Of a DNA stretch of 64,000 nucleotides, positions 57,782-64,000 are shown piece by piece (the stretch's first letter is position 1; the number at the start of each line of letters is the position of its first letter). The DNA is taken from positions 23,977-87,976 of the forward strand of contig JAGWNU010000001.1 in the NCBI GenBank assembly GCA_028871175.1, written 5' to 3'. The position numbers and the translations under genes were made by a program. This DNA is from Burkholderiaceae bacterium (lineage in GTDB: Bacteria > Pseudomonadota > Gammaproteobacteria > Burkholderiales > Burkholderiaceae). The notes below the pieces were generated by a model. That model made no database searches, was not told the origin of the DNA, and saw nothing but the letters and a program-made list of their open reading frames with translations.

Positions 57782-58053
57782 GGCGTTGAAAAAAGGAATT
57801 TGGAGGAGAAACGGCACGCCGCCGGACACGCTGCGGCGTCGGCGTTTCAACCATGATACGAAGCTCGCCGCCTTTGCCAACCGCAATCGTTTTGCAGCGG
57901 TATCCAACGAAATTTGATGACGTCGTTCGGTGCCGATCCCGGCTTGACGGCCTGGGCAAGCGAAGATTAGTGTGCAATGGAGCACGCTCGCGTTATCGGG
58001 AACGCACGGCGCGCCTGACAAGCCGGATCACCGGCAGAACGGGGAGCACCACC

Positions 58054-58539
58054 ATGAGCATCGACACACAGACACCACCCCAGGCCGCCAGCGCGGGCGA
58101 AGGCGCCTACCAGCTTGACACCATGGACCGCGACACCAACATCGGCCGACTCGTGCATCGGGTGCGGCATGCCTTGGTGACGCATATCGACAGTGCCCTG
58201 GCGTCGTTGGACCTGACCGCCGCACAGTGGACCGTGGTCATCTACCTGGCCGAGGGCCTGGCCAGCACGCCCGCCGAACTCTCGCGCCTGCTGCACTACG
58301 ATCCAGGCGCGATGACGCGGCTGATCGACCGGCTCGAAAAGAAGAACATCGTCAAGCGGGCCCCCAGCGATGCGGATCGCCGCTCGGTGGTTGTCTCGCT
58401 CACCGAGCAGGGCCTCGCGCTGTATCCGGAGATCCGGCCCCTGGTCATGGACGTGCTGAACAACCTGCTGCGCGGATTCTCGCCGGCCGAGGTCAAGCAG
58501 CTGGAAAATCTGCTGCTGCGCGTCCTGCACAACGCCTGA
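58054..58539 (+). CDS. MarR-family transcriptional regulator
   Basis: 161 residues from the ATG at 58054, with GGGGAG 9 nt upstream. The winged HTH core (about 60-125) shows LDLTAAQWTVVIYLAEGLAS, a recognition helix STPAELSRLLHYDPGAMTRL and the wing DADRRSVVVSLTEQG, which is the classical MarR wing with the DxRR motif. It forms a dimer through its terminal helices. It likely represses the divergent SDR gene and responds to a phenolic or other small ligand. The regulator gene converges on the response-regulator gene. Confidence 0.93.
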   Translation: MSIDTQTPPQAASAGEGAYQLDTMDRDTNIGRLVHRVRHALVTHIDSALASLDLTAAQWTVVIYLAEGLASTPAELSRLLHYDPGAMTRLIDRLEKKNIVKRAPSDADRRSVVVSLTEQGLALYPEIRPLVMDVLNNLLRGFSPAEVKQLENLLLRVLHNA

Positions 58540-58596
58540 CTGGCTCCGGCGGCAGGACCCACGCTCGGCAGGCAGGCCGCGCGACACCGCCGGGAC

Positions 58597-59298
58597 TCAC
58601 GGCCCGTCGAGTTCGTGCTGGATCTTGAACAGCTCGGTATCGGACCGGATGCCCAGCTTGCGGAAAGCCGATTGCTTTTGCGAGCTGATGGTCTTGATAC
58701 TGCGCGCGAACTTGTCGGCAATGTCGGTCACGGACATGCCGTCGAGGCAGCAGCGCAGGACCTCGCGCTCGCGGGGGCTCAACTCCGGGCGATCCACGAG
58801 CGGTGACAGCCTCGCTCCGCGCGCGGCAGGCGCGGCGGGCGCCGCATCGTCCAGCCCATCGCGCTCCATCTCGGCCGCCAACGCGGCGTTCAGGCGCTTG
58901 CCGCCGGTCGCCACCGTACGGATGGCCCGTACCAGTTCGGCCAGCTCCTCTTCCTTGCCGACAAACCCGCGCGCGCCGGCATGCATCACCATCCCGACCG
59001 TCGCCTTGTTGTGGTGCGCCGAGGCCACCAGGATCTTCAGTTCCGGATAGCGCACGCGGATGAGGCGAATGAGGTTGAGCCCATCGATTTCCGCCGGACC
59101 CAGCGAGTAGTCCATCAGCAGGACGTCGACGCCGACGGCGTTGTTCCTGAGGGCCTGCACGACCTCCCGCCCGGAGGCGAAGATGCCGGTCACCTCGATA
59201 TCTGTTTCTTGCTTCAGTCGCGCCGCCAGGCCGTGACGGACGACTGCATGGTCATCGAGCACGACCACGCGGATCGGTCGGGTCGCAGTCCAGTTCAT
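58597..59298 (-). CDS. NarL/FixJ-type response regulator, RcsB/BvgA-like
   Basis: 233 residues from the ATG at 59298 (family start IRVVVLDDHAVVRHGLAARL). The receiver domain (about 8-130) has the acidic pair LDDH and the phospho-acceptor Asp in LLMDYSLGPAEIDG. A linker rich in Ala precedes the LuxR-type HTH (about 168-230: LSPREREVLRCCLDGMSVTD, then IADKFARSIKTISSQKQSA), which resembles RcsB. No histidine kinase is adjacent. The frame stays open upstream through a 7-bp tandem repeat to an in-frame ATG at 59487, so a longer or copy-number-dependent product is conceivable. Confidence 0.93.
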   Translation of the reverse strand: MNWTATRPIRVVVLDDHAVVRHGLAARLKQETDIEVTGIFASGREVVQALRNNAVGVDVLLMDYSLGPAEIDGLNLIRLIRVRYPELKILVASAHHNKATVGMVMHAGARGFVGKEEELAELVRAIRTVATGGKRLNAALAAEMERDGLDDAAPAAPAARGARLSPLVDRPELSPREREVLRCCLDGMSVTDIADKFARSIKTISSQKQSAFRKLGIRSDTELFKIQHELDGP

Positions 59299-59392
59299 GG
59301 TGGCAGGTTCCTGTTCGGCTTGTTTTGAGACGACGGCAAAGACTGGGGCCATGGCGGTGTCGACGCCTTGGGGAATCGCGTCACGCGCCCGC

Positions 59393-59475
59393 CCTCGGGC
59401 CTCGGGCCTCGGGCCTCGGGCCTCGGGCCTCGGGCCTCGGGCCTCGGGCCTCGGGCCTCGGGCCTCGGGCCTCGG
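59393..59475. repeat. Heptanucleotide tandem repeat, 11 copies plus a partial
   Basis: The unit CCTCGGG is repeated without a mismatch eleven times from 59393 to 59469, followed by six bases of a twelfth unit. It lies 95 bp upstream of the response-regulator ATG and just after the TetR stop (59540). The unit length is not a multiple of three, so changes in copy number shift any reading frame across it and also change promoter spacing. Confidence 0.97.
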
Positions 59476-59539
59476 AAGAGGCCACATATTAGATGAAACG
59501 GCCGGGTCGGCACCACGCCGCCCGGCTGGGCAACGCCGC

Positions 59540-60148
59540 TCATGCGATGGCCGCATCGATACGCGCCCGCGTGCTGCGGCGTGCGCGCTCGAACACCGCC
59601 ATGTCACCCATCAGGAATGCCACGTTGGCATTGGAGCGGAACGATTCGATTTCGAAGACGAGCTGGTCGACGTCAAGATCGGCGCGCAGCTCTCCCGCCG
59701 CCAGACTTGCGGCGATCACCTCGCGAAACCGCCTGCGCACCCCTTCGCGGTGGGCGCGCACGCGGTCCTGGAGGACGCCGGGACGCGCGCGGTATTCGTA
59801 ACTGGCAGCGCAGACGAAGCATCCGCCCGGCGACTGCCCGCTGGCCACGTAGTCGAACCAGCCGTCGGTCAGCGCGCGCAGGCGGGCGAGCGGACTCTCG
59901 AGCGCCATCGCAGGCTCGACCACGGACGTGAGGTAGTGGACGACCCCCGCATCCAGCGTGGCGAGCTGCAGGTTTTCCTTATCGCCAAAGAGCACCTGGA
60001 TATTGCCCTTGCCCACCCCGGCATCGGCAGCGACGCGGCCGATGGTCAGCCCTTCGAGCCCGTCGGTGGAGGCAATGGCGGCCGCGTGCTCGAGCACCTG
60101 GGCGCGCGCACGTTCACCGCGCAGACGGCGGCCATCGGTTTCGTTCAT
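59540..60148 (-). CDS. TetR/AcrR-family transcriptional repressor
   Basis: 202 residues. An N-terminal TetR HTH (about 12-60) shows RAQVLEHAAAIASTDGLEGL then TIGRVAADAGVGKGNIQVLF. The C-terminal ligand/dimer domain includes FDYVASGQSPGGCFVCAAS. It is divergent from a DHA2-type efflux gene; the 104-bp gap contains a dyad overlapping the efflux promoter, so it very likely represses the transporter and is released by a transported toxic compound. Confidence 0.95.
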   Translation of the reverse strand: MNETDGRRLRGERARAQVLEHAAAIASTDGLEGLTIGRVAADAGVGKGNIQVLFGDKENLQLATLDAGVVHYLTSVVEPAMALESPLARLRALTDGWFDYVASGQSPGGCFVCAASYEYRARPGVLQDRVRAHREGVRRRFREVIAASLAAGELRADLDVDQLVFEIESFRSNANVAFLMGDMAVFERARRSTRARIDAAIA

Positions 60149-60189
60149 GGCAATGCCCTATCGGTGAGTGGGGTCAACGCAATCGGTCC

Positions 60190-60232
60190 TTGACGCAATC
60201 GAATGCCTCTTTAGTATACGTACGACCGTATA
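60190..60232. promoter_or_regulatory. TetR operator and efflux promoter
   Basis: A -35 TTGACG (60190-60195), 16 bp, and a -10 TAGTAT (60212-60217) drive the MFS gene. The dyad TATACG-TACGAC-CGTATA (60215-60232) overlaps the -10 and start region, the normal position for TetR-type repression. Confidence 0.8.
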
Positions 60233-60252
60233 TTAATAATCGAGACCGCACC

Positions 60253-61713
60253 ATGTCAACGGAATCCCTTCCCGCAGGAAGTCTCGCCGCCGCCGGCGAG
60301 GCGCGGCGCTGGCCCGCGCTTGCGGCGCTGCTCACCGGCAACTTTGTCACGATTCTCGATCTGTTCATTGTCAACGTGGCGATCCCGGACATCCGCGCCG
60401 GGCTGCATGCGAATTTCGCGCAGATCCAGCTCGTGATGGTGGGCTACAGCGCGGCGTATGCGGTGTTCCTGCTCAATGGCGCGCGCCTGGGCGACCTCTT
60501 CGGGCGCAAGCGCATGTTCCTCACGGGCATGGCGCTGTTCACACTGGCATCTGCGTTGTGCGGGCTGGCAAGCACGCCATGGATGCTCATCGCCATGCGC
60601 GTCGGCCAGGGCCTGGGCGCGGCCATCCTGATGCCGCAGGTCATGGCTTCGCTGCGCGTGCTGTTCGACGGCGATGCGCGCCGCCGCGCGTTTGGCACGA
60701 TGGGTGCGGTGCAAGGCGTCGCGGCCTCGATCTCACAGATCATCGGCGGCTGGCTGATCGCGCATCCGCTGGCGGCCGATGTATCGGGCTGGCGCGCGGT
60801 GTTCCTGGTGAACGTGCCGATCGGCGTCGCGGCGCTGCTGGCGGCGCGCGCTTTCGTGGCGGAGTCCAGGGCGCCGGTGGCCGCCCGCCTGGATGTGCAC
60901 GGTGCCGTGGCGGGTGCAGTCGCCCTGGCCATGCTGCTGGTCCCCGTCATGCTGGGCCGTGAGTCCGGCTGGCCGTGGTGGTCCTGGACGGTGCCGCTGG
61001 CCGCGCTGCTGGTGGTGCGGCACTTCGTGCGCGTGGAGCAGGCCCTGTCCGCGGCGGGGCGGGTTCCGATCATCGAGATAGCACTGTTCCGCAACCGCAG
61101 CTTCGTCCTGGGTGTGCTGGCCATCTTTCTCTTCTACACCGCCATGAGTTCGTACTTTCTGGCGCTGACGATCCTTCTGCAGTTCGGCCGCGGCTTGACG
61201 GCGCTGGCCGCCGGACTGGTCTTCACGCCGGCGGCCATCGCGTTCTTTGCCGGCTCGCTGACGGGGCCTCGGCTGGCAGAGCGCATCGGCCAGCGTGCGC
61301 TGTTGCTCGGCGTGGCGATCTTCGCCATCGGCCTGGTGCTGCTCGCTGCCATGGCGCAGGCTGGCGCGCCCACCGCCTGGTTCATCTTGCCGCTGGTGCT
61401 GAACGGCTTTGGGCAGGGCATGGTGATCCCGCTCTCGCTCAATACCATCCTGAGCAGCGTCGAGACGGCTCAGGCGGGCATGGGTGCGGGGACGGTCACG
61501 ACCATGCAGGCCGTCGGCAACGCCGTCGGCGTGACCGTGGTGGGCGTGCTGCTGTTCTCGTTGCTGGGCCACGTGGATGGCACGGATGCGGCGTCACCGG
61601 CCGCACACGCCGCGCACTACGGCCACGCCTTCGCGCTGGCCACGCTGTACAACGTGGGCGCCACGGTGGTCGCCCTGGTGTTGTTCTGGCGTGCCTGGCG
61701 GCGGCACGCCTAG
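60253..61713 (+). CDS. DHA2 (EmrB/QacA)-type MFS efflux transporter
   Basis: 486 residues from the ATG at 60253. About fourteen hydrophobic helices are seen across 20-480. LLTGNFVTILDLFIVNVAIP with the helix-1 Asp (motif D1), GARLGDLFGRKRMFLTG (motif A) and a motif C-like region AVQGVAASISQIIGGWLIAH mark a drug:H+ antiporter of the 14-helix family. No HlyD/EmrA adaptor is nearby, so it probably works alone in the inner membrane. The divergent TetR gene supports inducible efflux. Confidence 0.95.
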   Translation: MSTESLPAGSLAAAGEARRWPALAALLTGNFVTILDLFIVNVAIPDIRAGLHANFAQIQLVMVGYSAAYAVFLLNGARLGDLFGRKRMFLTGMALFTLASALCGLASTPWMLIAMRVGQGLGAAILMPQVMASLRVLFDGDARRRAFGTMGAVQGVAASISQIIGGWLIAHPLAADVSGWRAVFLVNVPIGVAALLAARAFVAESRAPVAARLDVHGAVAGAVALAMLLVPVMLGRESGWPWWSWTVPLAALLVVRHFVRVEQALSAAGRVPIIEIALFRNRSFVLGVLAIFLFYTAMSSYFLALTILLQFGRGLTALAAGLVFTPAAIAFFAGSLTGPRLAERIGQRALLLGVAIFAIGLVLLAAMAQAGAPTAWFILPLVLNGFGQGMVIPLSLNTILSSVETAQAGMGAGTVTTMQAVGNAVGVTVVGVLLFSLLGHVDGTDAASPAAHAAHYGHAFALATLYNVGATVVALVLFWRAWRRHA

Positions 61714-61729
61714 CCTCTTCCGTGCGTGC

Positions 61730-62329
61730 TCACTTGCGTACCCAGCCGCGCCGCACGCACGGGGCCAGCACCACGCCATGCACCGCCAGCCCGAGCCGGT
61801 GCAGCGGATCGGACAGCGTATGTGCCACGCGCCCACTGCACAGCCATGCGCTCAACGCCGACACGAGCGCCGCGCCCACCATGTCGAAGGGGTAGTGCAC
61901 GCCGAGGTAGATGCGCGCCCACGCCATCGGCAACCCCAGCCCCGCCAGCAGCATGCCCAGACGGCGCAGGCGCGCGTTCCCCATCAAGCTGAACGCCACG
62001 GTCCACAGCACCGTCAGGTGATCGCTCGGGAACGACGAATCCGCGACATGCGGGAGCAGATTGCTGCCGAGGCCGATCACAAACGGCCGGGGGTGATACC
62101 ACGCCAGACCGAAACCGACATTCACGAGGAGCGCCAGCGCCGCAGCCAGTGCCGCCTGCAATGCATGACGGCGCGTCGATGGCTCGCCCCATAACCAGCC
62201 GGCCACCAGCGTAAGCGGCACCAGCCAGATGGCATATTCGGCAAAGGCCATGGCCAGCCAGACCGTGACGGCCGACGGCCCGGGCCCCGCATTGATCCAG
62301 AGAAACAGCGTGTGATTGAGTGCTTCCAT
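61730..62329 (-). CDS. PAP2-family phosphatase, BcrC-like (undecaprenyl-diphosphatase)
   Basis: 199 residues from the ATG at 62329. Multiple membrane helices. Motif C1 is reduced to YHPRP as in BcrC, C2 is SSFPSDHL (catalytic His), and C3 is ARIYLGVHYPFDMVGA (catalytic Arg, His, Asp). FAEYAIWLVPLTLVAGWLWG matches the BcrC N-terminal pattern by eye. These enzymes recycle undecaprenyl diphosphate to the monophosphate for cell-wall synthesis and give bacitracin resistance. It converges on the efflux gene with 16 bp between stops. Confidence 0.88.
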   Translation of the reverse strand: MEALNHTLFLWINAGPGPSAVTVWLAMAFAEYAIWLVPLTLVAGWLWGEPSTRRHALQAALAAALALLVNVGFGLAWYHPRPFVIGLGSNLLPHVADSSFPSDHLTVLWTVAFSLMGNARLRRLGMLLAGLGLPMAWARIYLGVHYPFDMVGAALVSALSAWLCSGRVAHTLSDPLHRLGLAVHGVVLAPCVRRGWVRK

Positions 62330-62926
62330 ACAGCAGCCTGCAGGCCGGTCCGCGTTGATCGTCGTGGTTGGTCCACACGCACACGGTTTGCGTTCCCCAA
62401 ACGAACGTCCGCCCGGCGCGCGGATTTGACCCGCGCATGCCGCTTGGCGCCCCGCTGTCTGTTTCTTCTTTATTTCTTCTGTATATAAAAATAGTAGTAG
62501 TAGATAACGGCCTGCGTTTTCTGTGGATAGCTCGAAAAAGCGGTGTTGCCTCAAGGGCTTGGAAAAAGGACAACGCATCGGACAGCGTGTGCCGTCGCGT
62601 GGATGAATCGGGCACAGCAGTGCGGGCGCACAGTGCAACTTCAAAGTTATTCGCGCGGCATCGACAGATCGCCCCCGGGCAGCCAACACGGTTGTCCCTG
62701 AAGTTCTTCACGTGTTTATCCACAGCAGGCGGTGTCGGCCGTGCAACGAGAACGAGGCGGAGCCCGCGCGCGCCCTGCTTTATCTCCCGGTGTTCAGTTG
62801 ACTATCGCGCGAGATGGCCGTGCAGCCCGCTGAAGCGAATGCACCGCCGCACGGAGCCTGCCTCCATGACCGGCGCAAGACGGCCACACACACCGTCGCG
62901 ACATCGCATCGAGGGGCAGTTGCATG
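62330..62926. other. AT-rich gene-free region with DnaA-box-like elements
   Basis: No supported gene over 597 bp. From left to right: an AT-rich tract (about 62461-62491), four TAG triplets (62492-62503), a GC cluster, a near-consensus DnaA box TGTGGATAG (62522-62530; complement CTATCCACA), and 185 bp further on a perfect box TTATCCACA (62716-62724). The arrangement resembles a bacterial origin unwinding element, but no replication gene is in the window. Confidence 0.35.
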
Positions 62927-63496
62927 CTAGGGATGCAGCTTTTCACCCTTGTTCAGCATATCAATGAACTGCGCAATCTTCCTGGCGCGCGTTTCGGCCT
63001 TCTTGACGTTCTGGATTCTGAACAGGATGGCGTATCGGTTCTGGCCATTCAGGCTGGAAAAGAATTGCTTGGCCTTCGGGTTGCTGTCGAGGGCCTGCTG
63101 CAGATCGTCGGCCACGGTCGACTTGCTGGCGGATGCATAGGCAGCCGCCCAACGTCCGTCGCGCTTGGCCTGATCGATGACGCGAAGCCCCGCGGGGCGC
63201 ATCCGTCCCGCAGCGATCAACGCCTCGGCTTTTGCCTTGTTGATCCTGGACCAGATGCTCCTGGCGGTTCTGGGGGTGAATCGCTGGAGCCAGTAGTGCT
63301 CGTTTTCCGCCTGCTTTTGCCCGTCGATCCATCCGTAGCAGAGTGCGCTCTCCAGTGCCTGTGCATAGGAAACGGTGGACGCGTCGGCCGATTGCTTGGC
63401 GATGCGGAGCCACGCACCGGGCACAGCATCTCCGTTGGCTTCAAGCCAGGCTTCCCAGGCTTGCTGCGTGCTGAACGTGAGCTTTGGACTGTGCAT
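62927..63496 (-). CDS. YdeI/OmdA-family protein
   Basis: 189 residues from the ATG at 63496, chosen on the family start SPKLTFSTQQAWEAWLEAN; upstream frame content is not protein-like. The OmdA/YdeI domain includes ALCYGWIDGQKQAENEHYWL, then QRFTPRTARSIWSRINKAKA, and the C-terminal FFSSLNGQNRYAILFRIQN. It is cytoplasmic. YdeI-type proteins have been linked to peptide or antibiotic stress in other bacteria, but their biochemistry is unclear. It neighbours the origin-like region and a broken Rhs end. Confidence 0.88.
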   Translation of the reverse strand: MHSPKLTFSTQQAWEAWLEANGDAVPGAWLRIAKQSADASTVSYAQALESALCYGWIDGQKQAENEHYWLQRFTPRTARSIWSRINKAKAEALIAAGRMRPAGLRVIDQAKRDGRWAAAYASASKSTVADDLQQALDSNPKAKQFFSSLNGQNRYAILFRIQNVKKAETRARKIAQFIDMLNKGEKLHP

Positions 63497-63859
63497 CTCG
63501 CTAAGCGTGAAGTGAGGGTTAGGCGGCGCCGCCGTGCGTGCGCCGGAATGGATGGTAGGGCGGAATCCGGGCGGTCGCGAATGCTTCTTCGCAATGCGTG
63601 TGAAGTGCCGTAATACCGCTGCAGAGAGGAACGCGATCGCGGTCATCTCTGGAAGCCGCGATATCCGGAAGTGAAGGTTCAAGGCCACTCGCCGACGGAA
63701 CGGTTTGCGTCGGCAGTCCGCCCGGGCAACTCAATCCGCCTCTTCTTTCTCGGGCAGCTCCCGGCTGCGGAACGTACTGGGTGCCACGCCGTAAGAGAGC
63801 ATCCTTCTCGTTGGTCATGACTTACTAAACGCACCTAAACTGAAGATGAATTTCTGAAC
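63497..63859. other. Intergenic region, no confident gene
   Basis: A minus-strand frame of 99 codons (63818-63519, MTNEKDALLRRG...) overlaps the YdeI-like gene upstream region, and a shorter frame encodes MLSYGVAPSTFRSREL. Neither has a ribosome-binding site at a normal distance nor a recognised family. Possibly decayed DNA next to the Rhs end. Confidence 0.3.
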
Positions 63860-64000
63860 TTATCCGCCGGGTAGGCACGGCGCCTGAGTTGATGCCTGAC
63901 CCTCAATGACGCTCAACAATCGCAAGAAAGCACATTTGCCCAGGGCGATGGGGACGAAGCTGTTGGGTTCGTACAGATAGTGCGTGGTGCGGGTGCTGCC
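63860..64000 (-). CDS. 3' end of an Rhs-family gene (partial, apparently truncated core)
   Basis: Only the last 46 codons are in the window; the gene continues beyond base 64000. The frame starts GSTRTTHYLYEPNSFVPIAL, which matches the Rhs core signature (YLYEP-x-SFVP) that in intact Rhs proteins is followed by the long conserved core end and a variable toxin domain. Here the sequence leaves the family pattern right after FVPIA and stops 27 residues later. It is thus either an Rhs remnant or a gene cut by recombination. Rhs proteins are polymorphic toxins, often secreted by type VI systems. Confidence 0.75.
   Translation of the reverse strand, partial: GSTRTTHYLYEPNSFVPIALGKCAFLRLLSVIEGQASTQAPCLPGG

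Noticed and set aside
59297..60193. Plus-strand frame of 298 codons across the heptamer repeat and antisense to TetR
   Set aside because: Its repeat peptide comes only from the 7-bp array and the rest mirrors the TetR gene; no site or family.
63519..63818. Minus-strand frame MTNEKDALLRRG of 99 codons
   Set aside because: No recognised family and no convincing ribosome-binding site; overlaps the YdeI-like upstream region.

Overview
The window is GC-rich chromosomal DNA with heavy G/C bias at third codon positions, which also creates long spurious antisense frames. Gene content and order point to a betaproteobacterium of the Burkholderiales, most likely a Ralstonia. The indicators are a divergent gspC / gspGHIJKLMNDEF type II secretion locus, a Bug-family solute-binding protein, a fused indolepyruvate ferredoxin oxidoreductase, an Lrp/hppD divergent pair, a HiPIP, and a general porin. 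This assignment is inference from gene families; no database was searched.

Layout. 1-4.2 kb holds the 3' part of a BvgS/EvgS-type hybrid sensor kinase. 4.2-9.7 kb holds a tightly spaced operon (Baeyer-Villiger-type flavin monooxygenase, SDR, alpha/beta hydrolase, PF10118 di-metal protein) facing a MerR-type regulator, with two palindromes at the operon promoter. 9.8-12.0 kb holds two overlapping, mutually related exported proteins. 12-17.7 kb holds a small secreted protein, a membrane-anchored di-haem cytochrome, tRNA-Arg(CCG), a HiPIP, an orphan Bug protein, a porin, and a short exported protein made of 12-residue repeats. 17.9-26.6 kb holds an M20 peptidase, a DUF1835 protein, a Kef-type K+/H+ antiporter with its KefG-like partner, a GNAT enzyme, a chemoreceptor and an Lrp regulator. 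26.8-28.6 kb holds hppD and an EF-hand protein.

28.8-41.1 kb is a complete type II secretion system except for the prepilin peptidase: gspC on the minus strand, and gspG-H-I-J-K-L-M-N-D-E-F on the plus strand. It builds the inner-membrane platform, pseudopilus, ATPase and outer-membrane secretin. 41.1-47.2 kb holds a PNPOx-like protein divergent from a MocR-type regulator, then the indolepyruvate oxidoreductase. 47.3-54.8 kb holds exonuclease I, AdhP, LdhA, an HD-domain protein divergent from a Crp/Fnr regulator, an MFS transporter and a ferritin-like protein. 54.9-64 kb holds a Cache chemoreceptor, an SDR divergent from MarR, an RcsB/BvgA-like response regulator with a heptanucleotide tandem repeat upstream, a TetR/MFS efflux pair with a clear operator, a BcrC-like phosphatase, an AT-rich gene-free stretch with DnaA-box-like elements, a YdeI-like protein, and the tail of an Rhs gene.

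The most unusual signals are the 11-copy 7-bp repeat upstream of the response regulator, the origin-like element near 62.5-62.7 kb, the dyads at the monooxygenase, gsp, hppD, crp and tetR promoters, the tandem exported paralogues, and the truncated Rhs end. No prophage, insertion sequence or CRISPR array was seen.
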